Origin: a virus
Virus record (IMG/VR): IMGVR_UViG_3300010392_000226
Span: 1 to 39,371 of that record
Direction: 5' to 3' (one strand)
Length of the DNA: 39,371 nt
In this document: in pieces, positions 23,432-30,264 of the stretch
Layout of the letters: each line of letters opens with the position of its first letter
Numbering within the stretch: position 1 is the first letter of the stretch
The notes under the pieces: generated by a model
Databases searched by the model: none
Seen by the model: the letters and a program-made list of their open reading frames with translations, nothing else
What the model was told of the DNA's origin: nothing
Position numbers and translations under genes: made by a program

Positions 23432-23846
23432 TTTACCTTACTTCCCGCCCGACAACGCTGTAAAAGTGCTTAAGCGGGTTATTAAACAGGTTAAAAGCCG
23501 CACGGGCTTAACTTACCCTGAAATGGCCGAAACCATAGGCGTAGGCATACAAACCATTTATGGTATAATTTGGGATAGGGTTAGGACTGTACATGACGCA
23601 ACCTGGGAAAAGTTTAAGGAAGGGTACGAAGGGATTATGTCAGCCCCGATTAATAAAATGCCTTCCAACCCTGGTAAAATACTAAGGAACCTACGCGAAG
23701 CGGCGGGTATAAGTCAAGACGGGCTAGCCGTATATAGTGGCGTTAGTAAGGTTCATATTTCTAGAGTCGAGCGCGGGTTAAATAATGTAAGCCCTAAGCT
23801 TTGGGCTAATTGGATGGAAATTTTAAGCGAGTATATAAATGAATAA
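23424..23846 (+). CDS. Tandem HTH protein
   Basis: This 140-residue protein appears to have two HTH units: residues 25-55 (TGLTYPEMAETIGVGIQTIY) and residues 85-135 (LRNLREAAGISQDGLAVYSG, then VSKVHISRVERGLNNVSPKL), the second a clear XRE/Cro-type domain. It overlaps the holin-like gene by eight bases and stops shortly before the endolysin, an odd place for a regulator. Two DNA-binding units in one chain suggest binding to long or paired sites. Role unknown; control of lysis or late genes is a guess. Confidence 0.7.
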   Translation: MISLPYFPPDNAVKVLKRVIKQVKSRTGLTYPEMAETIGVGIQTIYGIIWDRVRTVHDATWEKFKEGYEGIMSAPINKMPSNPGKILRNLREAAGISQDGLAVYSGVSKVHISRVERGLNNVSPKLWANWMEILSEYINE

Positions 23847-23881
23847 CGCGTATGATAAGTTTATTTTTTTGGGTGGGCTTA

Positions 23882-24424
23882 ATGCAATTAACAGATAATA
23901 TTAACTTACTGGAATATACCCATAGCCCAACGGCTATAAGGCGGGGTATAAACAACCAACCGGACGATAAACAAATAGATTGGATAAGGGTAAAGGCTGA
24001 GCTAGACCAAGACACCCGCGACAAGGCTAACGAAATATTAAACCCGATAACGGGCTATGATTATAAGATTGAACAAAGTTCAGGCTTTAGAAGTAAGGCG
24101 CTTAACCGTCGTATCCCTGGGAGTTCTAAGCATAGTCAGCACATGGCCTTAGATCACGAAGCCGCCAGCGATATTAAAATTTATTATAGAGACAACAGGG
24201 GCAGAAAGGTCTATTTAGCTACCTGGGATATTGTAAGGATTATTGCTTATTATTTCCCTGGGCGTTACGATCAAATTATACGCTACCCTACTTTTGTGCA
24301 TGTTTCGATTACAACCGACGGACAAAACAGGGGTAATATATTTAAGAAAGTTAAAGGCGGCTATAAGCGGCTAAGCAATAAGCTGGGCTGGCTGAGGTCG
24401 CCAGCTAAAAGGTGGGGTTTGTAA
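23882..24424 (+). CDS. Endolysin, M15-family peptidase
   Basis: This protein has 180 residues from ATG 23882. The start MQLTDNINLLEYTHSPTA is the usual beginning of phage M15 (VanY/D-Ala-D-Ala carboxypeptidase-like) endolysins; an in-frame ATG at 23852 would add a hydrophobic MISLFFWVGL, less likely. Zinc and catalytic residues are visible: SGFRSKALN (67-75), SSKHSQHMALDHEA with His84 and Asp91, and FVHVSI with His140. It cleaves peptide bonds of peptidoglycan. No signal peptide and no separate wall-binding domain, so it needs a holin for release. It couples to the next gene through TAATG. Confidence 0.88.
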   Translation: MQLTDNINLLEYTHSPTAIRRGINNQPDDKQIDWIRVKAELDQDTRDKANEILNPITGYDYKIEQSSGFRSKALNRRIPGSSKHSQHMALDHEAASDIKIYYRDNRGRKVYLATWDIVRIIAYYFPGRYDQIIRYPTFVHVSITTDGQNRGNIFKKVKGGYKRLSNKLGWLRSPAKRWGL

Positions 24425-24912
24425 TGAACGTTAGAGAATTAGCAAAAGAAAGCCATGAAATAGCCGTTTCTAAGGGTTGGTGGGAAAGCCCACGCACGCC
24501 TCAGGAATTAGCCGTGTTATGTATATCGGAGCTATCCGAAGCGGTAGAGGCTTACAGGGATAACCCCGACGATATGCACCGAGTCGTAAACGGGAAGCCC
24601 GAAGGTATAGCGGTTGAACTGGCCGATTATTGTATAAGGCTTTTAGACTGGCAAAGCGACAGCATTGATATAAATAAAGACGGGGCCTTTGAATTTGTTA
24701 ATACTGGCGAAACGGATTTAATTAACGTTGTGTATATGCTAACGGGCTATACTATGGAAATCGAAGACTATTCAGGGGAAAGCTTGTTTAAGGTTTTCGG
24801 GCTTATTAATAATTATATGCTATCTAAGGGCTACGACTTAGAGGTAATTATCAAAGAAAAGTTAGCCTATAATAAAACACGGCCCCACCGTCACGGCGGT
24901 AAAGCGTTATAA
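24424..24912 (+). CDS. MazG-like nucleotide pyrophosphohydrolase
   Basis: This protein has 162 residues from ATG 24424, which overlaps the endolysin stop. The pattern ELAVLCISELSEAVEAYR, then GIAVELADYCIRLLDW, carries the ExxE and ExxD metal sites of the all-alpha NTP pyrophosphatase family (MazG/dUTPase type). The C-terminal KLAYNKTRPHRHGGKAL is typical of phage MazG-like proteins. It should hydrolyse a nucleoside triphosphate to the monophosphate, by changing nucleotide pools or clearing modified nucleotides; in some phages a ppGpp role has been proposed. An insert of about 35 residues (INKDGAFEFVNTGETDLINV) lies between the core helices. Confidence 0.8.
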   Translation: MNVRELAKESHEIAVSKGWWESPRTPQELAVLCISELSEAVEAYRDNPDDMHRVVNGKPEGIAVELADYCIRLLDWQSDSIDINKDGAFEFVNTGETDLINVVYMLTGYTMEIEDYSGESLFKVFGLINNYMLSKGYDLEVIIKEKLAYNKTRPHRHGGKAL

Positions 24913-25454
24913 TGCAAAATTATATAATAGTCGACTTAGAAACGACTGGGCTAAAGGCTCAGGCGGGCGATAAAGTAATACAATTTGCGGCGGTTAATGG
25001 CAATAAACAGGGGCTTTATAATGCTGAGGTAAGCTTATTAATTAACCCTGGCATTAAAATTCCCCCTGAGTCGACGTATATACATGGGATAAGCGACGAT
25101 ATAATTAATAAATCCCATTGCCTAGATTACAAAATGGGTATAACTTTTATACATAGCTATATTAAATATTTTATGGGTAAGGGTTTTAAGCTTATGGCTT
25201 ATAACTCAGCCTTTGATTTAACTTTTCTAAAGGTAGCTTTTGAGGACGAAGGGCTTATAAGGCTTTACGACGACGATTATATTAACTCGTCTAAAAATTG
25301 CGTTATGAAAATGGCTCAAAATAAATATCGAACTAATAAATATATGAAATTAGTTAAAGCCTGCCAAAAGGCGGGCGTAATAACCGAAGGGTATAGAGCA
25401 CATAACGCCTTAGACGATTGTAAAATGGCGTTTGAATTGCTTAGGAGATTATAA
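24912..25454 (+). CDS. DnaQ-like 3'-5' exonuclease (DEDDh)
   Basis: This 180-residue protein has all four motifs: DLETTGL (Asp8, Glu10), HGISDDII after exo I, YNSAFDLTFL (Asp102) and AHNALDDCKMA (His164, Asp169). It matches the proofreading subunit family. No phage DNA polymerase gene is visible, so it could proofread for the host enzyme, degrade host DNA or trim recombination ends. The ATG overlaps the MazG-like stop. No polymerase or clamp-binding domain is seen in the protein. Confidence 0.88.
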   Translation: MQNYIIVDLETTGLKAQAGDKVIQFAAVNGNKQGLYNAEVSLLINPGIKIPPESTYIHGISDDIINKSHCLDYKMGITFIHSYIKYFMGKGFKLMAYNSAFDLTFLKVAFEDEGLIRLYDDDYINSSKNCVMKMAQNKYRTNKYMKLVKACQKAGVITEGYRAHNALDDCKMAFELLRRL

Positions 25455-25457
25455 GAA

Positions 25458-26159
25458 ATGGGAAGAAAAACCGAAAACAGCACAACGACGACGACGATAA
25501 CCGACCAAACTAACCTAGACCCTAAAAGGACTAATAATATAAGTCAGTTACCTGTAATATTGTATAATGAGGAAGGTTGCCCGATACACTCCCCAGGCTC
25601 AGGGGCGCCCGTTGCTGAATTCTTAAAAACGTCGGGCGCGTCTATTGAGCAAAATATAGTAGGCTCTTTGGGTACGCCCGTCGAATTCTTTTTAGAGCCT
25701 ATAAAAAAAGACACCGTAACAAAAGCCGACGACGCCATAAATGGCTCCGATATAATATTAGAAATAACATTGTTAACAATTGAATTAATAGATACCTCTA
25801 TGGGGTCGGCTGACTACGGCGGTATAGCTGGCGGCCTAGCTAATGGCGTGCGGTTGGAGATACGTAGCGGCGACTTAGCAACGGGTACGCTTTTATTTGA
25901 CATGTTAGACGGCCAGCCCGTCGGGCAAAATTTTGATTGGGGTTTTCACGCGGGTACTTTTCAGGTCATAGACCAGGGAAGCGGCGACGACGCTATTATA
26001 GTTAAAATGGCTTTTATGGATAAGCTAGGTAACCCGTTAAGGCTTAAGACTAACGGGTATAACGGAACCCCCGACCGTATAAGCATAGCAATTCAAGACG
26101 ATTTAACAGCCTTAACAAGGCAACGGGCCAAAATATCGGGCCATTGGTATTATGACTGA
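25458..26159 (+). CDS. Hypothetical, possible virion surface protein
   Basis: This 233-residue protein begins with a Thr-rich tail (MGRKTENSTTTTTITDQTN). Its body is beta-rich and acidic (DIILEITLLTIELIDT, GVRLEIRSGDLATGTLLFDM). There is no membrane segment and no enzyme motif. Composition fits a structural or decoration protein, yet it sits just upstream of the terminase and not with the head genes. A phage capsid fibre or head-surface protein is the best guess; I do not recognise the family. Confidence 0.5.
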   Translation: MGRKTENSTTTTTITDQTNLDPKRTNNISQLPVILYNEEGCPIHSPGSGAPVAEFLKTSGASIEQNIVGSLGTPVEFFLEPIKKDTVTKADDAINGSDIILEITLLTIELIDTSMGSADYGGIAGGLANGVRLEIRSGDLATGTLLFDMLDGQPVGQNFDWGFHAGTFQVIDQGSGDDAIIVKMAFMDKLGNPLRLKTNGYNGTPDRISIAIQDDLTALTRQRAKISGHWYYD

Positions 26160-26361
26160 TATGAAAAACGAAAGCAAAGAAAAAGAGACCATTTATAAAA
26201 AGCGACGTATCGAAAAGGGTTTAACCCAGGAAGAAGTTTGTCGCGCCGTTAATATGTCAAAGTCGGGCTATTGGAACATAGAAAAGGGATTAAGAAAACC
26301 CCAGGCTAGGCATAAACGGGCATTAAACCAATTTTTAGAAATTGAAGAAAAGGGTAATTAA
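26152..26361 (+). CDS. Small XRE-family HTH protein
   Basis: This 69-residue protein is one XRE/Cro-type domain: YKKRRIEKGLTQEEVCRAVN, then MSKSGYWNIEKGLRKPQARH. It overlaps the stop of the previous gene and the start of the small terminase. ATG 26161 is an alternative start. It could regulate the packaging operon. A DNA-recognition helper for the terminase is also possible given its place, but this is conjecture. Confidence 0.7.
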   Translation: MTDMKNESKEKETIYKKRRIEKGLTQEEVCRAVNMSKSGYWNIEKGLRKPQARHKRALNQFLEIEEKGN

Positions 26362-27053
26362 TGGCGGGCGGTCGTGTTAAGGGCAAAAGTCGAATAGAAC
26401 AAAGTTGGCAGGAACCGTTCATAGTAGCGGCTTTACTGGGTGGCAACTCACTTAAACAGATTTCCGATACTTACCAGGTACACCGCTCGACGGTCGATAA
26501 GTATAAAAAATCTGAGCGCTTCCAAAAAATGTCTAGGCTATGGTTAAAAAATGGCTTTCCTAAAAAGGTCGAAAAGAAAATAAAAGAACTATATCCAAAC
26601 TACGAAAAGGCTATAAGCGAGTTAAAAGCTAACACGATTAAAGCGGCTAACGGTGATTTGAGCTTTTCGGCTGAGTCAGGAAAGGGTAGCCGTAGTATAG
26701 CAATACCTAACCCAACCCCCGATAATGTAAGGATAAGGGCCTTACTTGACGAAGCAGAAAAGAAAGCCTTACACTTTTACGGGCGCGACGAAATACAGCC
26801 CGCCGTCGTGGCGCATAAAATGTTTTTAGACTCGGTAAAGGAATTAAGGGCCGTAGAGGATCGTATATTAGAAAGGCTAGGCACTCAGGAAGAGGAAAGG
26901 CTAGCATACATACAAGCCAAAAGGGAATATTATAAGGCCCAATTATTCGAGCATGGCGACGAAATAGAAATAGAAAAGGTAGTAAGTAACTTTGAACCGT
27001 CAATTATTCAACCCGACGAAGCTTTACCCCCAGCAGAAAATATTATTAGGTAG
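26361..27053 (+). CDS. Putative small terminase subunit
   Basis: This protein has 230 residues. An N-terminal HTH (WQEPFIVAALLGGNSLKQIS, then YQVHRSTVDKYKKSERFQ; residues 16-56) fits a DNA-recognition domain. The middle and C-terminal parts are helical (ALLDEAEKKALHFYG, LDSVKELRAVEDRILERLG) as in oligomerising TerS proteins. It lies directly upstream of the large terminase and overlaps it by 62 bases. In phages TerS binds the packaging start site and feeds DNA to TerL. Ends in TAG. The call rests mainly on position and architecture. Confidence 0.7.
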   Translation: MAGGRVKGKSRIEQSWQEPFIVAALLGGNSLKQISDTYQVHRSTVDKYKKSERFQKMSRLWLKNGFPKKVEKKIKELYPNYEKAISELKANTIKAANGDLSFSAESGKGSRSIAIPNPTPDNVRIRALLDEAEKKALHFYGRDEIQPAVVAHKMFLDSVKELRAVEDRILERLGTQEEERLAYIQAKREYYKAQLFEHGDEIEIEKVVSNFEPSIIQPDEALPPAENIIR

Positions 27054-28260
27054 CCCTGACAATAGCGTAATCGTAGCCAAAGGCGGCGCGGGTACTGCTA
27101 AAACAACGGGCGGGGTATTAAAGTTATACGAATATCTAAGCCGCTACCCTGGGGCTTATATTCTCGTTATAATGCAAACGCTTAACCAATTACGAATGGT
27201 ATTTAAGGAGACCTGGGAAAGCATAGCGCCCGAAAAACATTATAAATATAGTGATATGGGGAATACTATAACCCTTTACAACGGGGCTAAAATATCCCTA
27301 CAATATGGGGAATTACCAAGCGCGGTCGATAGGGTTAGGGGGGTTAACTTGTCGGGGTATTATATTATTCAGGCCGAAAGCTTAACGAATGAGAAGCTTA
27401 TTTATGAGTTAGACCAAAGGGTCAGAATTCAGGGGATACCCCATTTAAGGCTTATAGACTCAAACGGCGGGCACTTGCATAGGGTTTGTAGTCGTCGCTA
27501 TTCAAATTTCGATAGCGCTGAGTTTATAGCGACCGATATAAAGAAAACAGAAAGCGGCCCTTTAACAGTGTATCGGGGTAAGTGCGCATTTGGCAATTAT
27601 CTATATATTCATATCAAGACAACCCCCGAAACGTCGGTTTATACTAAAGAAGTCTTAGACGAAAATAAACGAACTATGCCCGAAGCTACTTATAAACGAA
27701 TGATTTTAGGGCTAGACACAGCCGACGAAGGGTTAGTATATGACGAGTTCGATCGCCACGTACACGTTAAAGAGTTTGAAATTAATGAAGGGTGGAAATT
27801 TTACAGGGGTATCGATTTTGGATATACTAACCCCTTTGTATGTCTTTGGATTGGCATTGACGCCGACGGTAATTACTTTGTATTTGATGAATGGTATATG
27901 TCTAAGCTTTTAGTTCCTGAGCACGTAACGGCTATTAAGGGGCGCTGGGATAACTTAGAATACCTTTGCACCTACGCCGATCCAAGCGGGGGCGCTATGT
28001 TAGGCCAACTTATGGACGACTTAGGCGGGAATATTGAAGGTGGTTATAATAATAGGCAATGGGGGCGGGAACGGGTTAAAATGAATTTCAAACAGGATAA
28101 GATTACCATTCACCCACGATGTGAAAATCTTATTTATGAATTACAGGTCAATGAGTGGAAGACATTAAAAAGCGGTAACGAAGTACCTGAGGATAGCCAA
28201 AAGGTTAACGACCACGCTTTAGACGCGCTACGCTATGTAATTGCTAGTTTGGAGATTTAA
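26992..28260 (+). CDS. Large terminase subunit
   Basis: This protein has 422 residues. ATPase domain: VIVAKGGAGTAKTT is the Walker A (Lys37 in GGAGTAKT); IIQAES follows in the place of Walker B/C. The C-terminal RNase H-like nuclease has GIDFGYTNPF (Asp275), CTYADPSGG (Asp330) and NDHALDALRY (Asp407, Asp411). It packages DNA into the prohead and cuts concatemers. The likely start is TTG 26992, since LFNPTKLYPQQKILL resembles the usual TerL beginning and an AAAAGG site lies upstream; no ATG precedes the ATPase motif. The 62-base overlap with TerS is long. Confidence 0.9.
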   Translation: MNRQLFNPTKLYPQQKILLGSPDNSVIVAKGGAGTAKTTGGVLKLYEYLSRYPGAYILVIMQTLNQLRMVFKETWESIAPEKHYKYSDMGNTITLYNGAKISLQYGELPSAVDRVRGVNLSGYYIIQAESLTNEKLIYELDQRVRIQGIPHLRLIDSNGGHLHRVCSRRYSNFDSAEFIATDIKKTESGPLTVYRGKCAFGNYLYIHIKTTPETSVYTKEVLDENKRTMPEATYKRMILGLDTADEGLVYDEFDRHVHVKEFEINEGWKFYRGIDFGYTNPFVCLWIGIDADGNYFVFDEWYMSKLLVPEHVTAIKGRWDNLEYLCTYADPSGGAMLGQLMDDLGGNIEGGYNNRQWGRERVKMNFKQDKITIHPRCENLIYELQVNEWKTLKSGNEVPEDSQKVNDHALDALRYVIASLEI

Positions 28261-28263
28261 CCC

Positions 28264-28364
28264 CGCTTTAGCTTAAAGCGCCTATCATTATAAAAAGGGT
28301 TTAATAATAGCCTAACCTAAAAGCTAAGCGGGTGGGCAATTTGTAACGCTTACCCTTTAAGCGT
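28264..28364. other. Structured gap between converging TerL and methyltransferase cassette
   Basis: The 155 bases from 28261 to 28415 contain no gene. A perfect 7-bp hairpin CGCTTTA-GCT-TAAAGCG (28264-28280) lies three bases after the TerL stop; a second hairpin ACGCTT/AAGCGT (28346-28351 and 28359-28364) sits inside a longer GGGTG/CACCC pairing (28331-28335 and 28370-28374). There is no T run, so I do not call a classical terminator, but the position between converging genes suggests a transcription-stop or RNA-end function. Confidence 0.4.
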
Positions 28365-28415
28365 CTAAGCACCCTTATAGAGGTACGCCGCGCGCTCGCT
28401 AGGGTTATAATATAA

Positions 28416-28655
28416 TTAAACTTTTAGCTTACCCATTTCTAATTTAATTAAGCTAAAGAATTCATTGATATAATATATATCCCTTTCGTCGGGCTTATCG
28501 AATATCTTTCCGTTACCGTCAGCGACTTCGTAACTATACGCCCCGTTATTATCGACGGTCTTAACGATAACCCCCGCTTGTATAGTGCGGCGGTTAGCAT
28601 AGCCAGCCAATGGCTTAACTATTATTACTTTGTCGCTGACTTTGTATCTATTCAT
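28416..28655 (-). CDS. Small beta-barrel-like protein of the methyltransferase cassette
   Basis: This protein of 79 residues starts MNRYKVSDKVIIVKPLAGYA and continues with strands (AGVIVKTVDNNGAYSYEVAD), a KOW/SH3-like small barrel by appearance. Its ATG overlaps the stop of the methyltransferase on the minus strand, so both come from one transcript. It is the last gene of the only reverse cassette. It might help the methyltransferase or bind RNA/DNA; no family is recognised. Confidence 0.6.
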   Translation of the reverse strand: MNRYKVSDKVIIVKPLAGYANRRTIQAGVIVKTVDNNGAYSYEVADGNGKIFDKPDERDIYYINEFFSLIKLEMGKLKV

Positions 28656-29791
28656 TAAAATATCGTTTCCTGGCCATCGTCTAGGGCCTTAATTCTCTTT
28701 TCTGCTATTTCCATATAGTCGGGGCTTAGTTCAATGCCTACGAATTCCCGATCCAATTGAATAGCGGCCACGCCAGTACTACCAGACCCCGTAAAAGGAT
28801 CTAGTATTATATCACCTTTGCGGCTCCCTAATGTAATAAGGTATTGCATTAATTTAACAGGCTTCGCGGTTGGATGGAAGTTCCCCTTAGTAATACGCTT
28901 TTCGGTTACTTTGTTTTCACACTGGCAACGGTGGGGAATATCGCCGACTAACTTTTTTTTACAATTTGCGCATATATCGTCATACGTACGCGCCCCTGTA
29001 TCGTGTTGATTGCCTTCAAGGTCTTCGACCCCTTTATTTTTCTCAGCCTTAGCCGCCTTAGATACAATCATATAAGGAAAGGTGCTATTTTCTGGTTTAA
29101 TGTTTAATTCTTTATGCCATCGGTCAAGGTCGAAATATTTGGAAAAATCGTTATCCAAAACATTATCACTAACCAAAAGGTTAGCAGGGAAGCGGCCACC
29201 ATTAACGCCGGCTGATGTATTATTAACGTCACTTGCCATAAAACTTCCACCGCTTGTATTATTAAACCTATTAATATCGCCCTTGTCACTATCGCTTAAA
29301 TATGGCACCCTACAATTATCCAACCAAGTAACACCCTTCCCATTATCTAAACATTGATCGACAAATGTTTTTTTATCCAACGGTTTCATTACTACTATAA
29401 TTATTTCCGTTGCGGGTTTAGGTTGGAAGCCACCGTAAGCGCCGTTAAATTGTTCTAATTTTTTCCCTATATTGTGAGCCTTTGGGAAACCCGATGCATA
29501 AGCCCAATAAATAGAACTAAAACCGACGTTAAAGCCGCTATTCTCTAAATTGATAATCATACGGCTAAGCACGTCTTGACGCGGGGCCGACATAATAAAG
29601 GCGAAAGCCCCAGGCTTAAGAACCCTAAGACATTGTTTCCATATATCGGGGTTAGGTAGTGTTTTATCCCAGTCTTTACCCATGAAGGAATAGCCGTAAG
29701 GCGGGTCGGTTACAATACAATCTATAGAATTATCGCTTACCTTTTCCAGTTCTTTAAGCGAGTCGCCATTATAAAGGGTATAATTTTTCAA
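28655..29791 (-). CDS. DNA methyltransferase, beta class (N6-adenine or N4-cytosine)
   Basis: This protein has 378 residues. The catalytic motif IV DPPY (29-32) precedes the AdoMet motif I FTGSG (333-337), the order of beta-class enzymes. The long middle part (about 170-330) is the target-recognition region and holds a zinc-knuckle-like set Cys274, Cys277, Cys289, Cys291. HPTAKPVKLMQYLI before motif I is typical. No restriction gene is adjacent, so it is a solitary methyltransferase that may protect phage DNA from host restriction. It lies between TerL and portal on the opposite strand. The target sequence cannot be deduced. Confidence 0.9.
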   Translation of the reverse strand: MKNYTLYNGDSLKELEKVSDNSIDCIVTDPPYGYSFMGKDWDKTLPNPDIWKQCLRVLKPGAFAFIMSAPRQDVLSRMIINLENSGFNVGFSSIYWAYASGFPKAHNIGKKLEQFNGAYGGFQPKPATEIIIVVMKPLDKKTFVDQCLDNGKGVTWLDNCRVPYLSDSDKGDINRFNNTSGGSFMASDVNNTSAGVNGGRFPANLLVSDNVLDNDFSKYFDLDRWHKELNIKPENSTFPYMIVSKAAKAEKNKGVEDLEGNQHDTGARTYDDICANCKKKLVGDIPHRCQCENKVTEKRITKGNFHPTAKPVKLMQYLITLGSRKGDIILDPFTGSGSTGVAAIQLDREFVGIELSPDYMEIAEKRIKALDDGQETIF

Positions 29792-30204
29792 TTAATAACC
29801 AAGCCTTTCTTTGGCAATCCCAAAGCAATAAGCCATAAATGGGGGGCTATGTCTTTACTAGTTTCCCGCTTTTCCATAAATTGATTATTAACCATTACGC
29901 CATCGCCAGGCTCTAAGTTATCCCAAATGTAAACCATATCCCTAACCCATTCACTAGCCGCGTTTATTCCAAATTCCCTGATAATTAAATCGTTTTGATT
30001 AAGGTATTTAATTAGGTTGGGTATAACTTTAGAGTGTAAGTCTAAACTATTGCCAGGTACGGGGCTAAGGGTTTTAGTTTCCCATTTTAGATCTAACTTA
30101 CCTTTATTTTTTAAGGCTATCCAGTCTATCCGATAGGGGAAAGGGATTTTATCTAGCTCACTATGAATGTTAATAGTTACGTAATCGCTTGCAATGATTT
30201 TCAT
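29788..30204 (-). CDS. Hypothetical protein, first gene of the reverse cassette
   Basis: This protein has 138 residues from the ATG at 30204 (minus strand), chosen because AAGGGTGG lies directly upstream; the frame opens a little earlier at 30228. Mixed alpha/beta (MKIIASDYVTINIHSELDKI, FGINAASEWVRDMVYIWDN). The end overlaps the methyltransferase start by four bases, so the two are coupled. No family is recognised. It begins only 60 bases from the divergent HTH-portal gene, so both share the control region 30205-30264. Confidence 0.65.
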   Translation of the reverse strand: MKIIASDYVTINIHSELDKIPFPYRIDWIALKNKGKLDLKWETKTLSPVPGNSLDLHSKVIPNLIKYLNQNDLIIREFGINAASEWVRDMVYIWDNLEPGDGVMVNNQFMEKRETSKDIAPHLWLIALGLPKKGLVIN

Positions 30205-30214
30205 AAACCACCCT

Positions 30215-30264
30215 TTGAAAAATATCATATATTATATTATAATATAACAGAGGCATAATATAAC
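30215..30264 (+). promoter_or_regulatory. Promoter and operator-like palindrome of the HTH-portal gene
   Basis: TTGAAA (30215-30220), 17 bases, TATAAT (30238-30243): a near-consensus sigma70 promoter pointing to the portal gene. The 16-base perfect palindrome TTATATTATAATATAA (30232-30247) covers the -10 box. One arm with flank, ATAATATAAC, occurs at 30239-30248 and again at 30255-30264, ending directly before the ATG. AGAGG (30249-30253) is the ribosome site. A repressor at the palindrome would block transcription and one at the second half-site would lie at the translation start. Confidence 0.7.

Noticed and set aside
28818-29357. Plus-strand frames opposite the methyltransferase
   Set aside because: The minus-strand gene has DPPY and FTGSG motifs in proper order; the plus frames have no motif or ribosome site.
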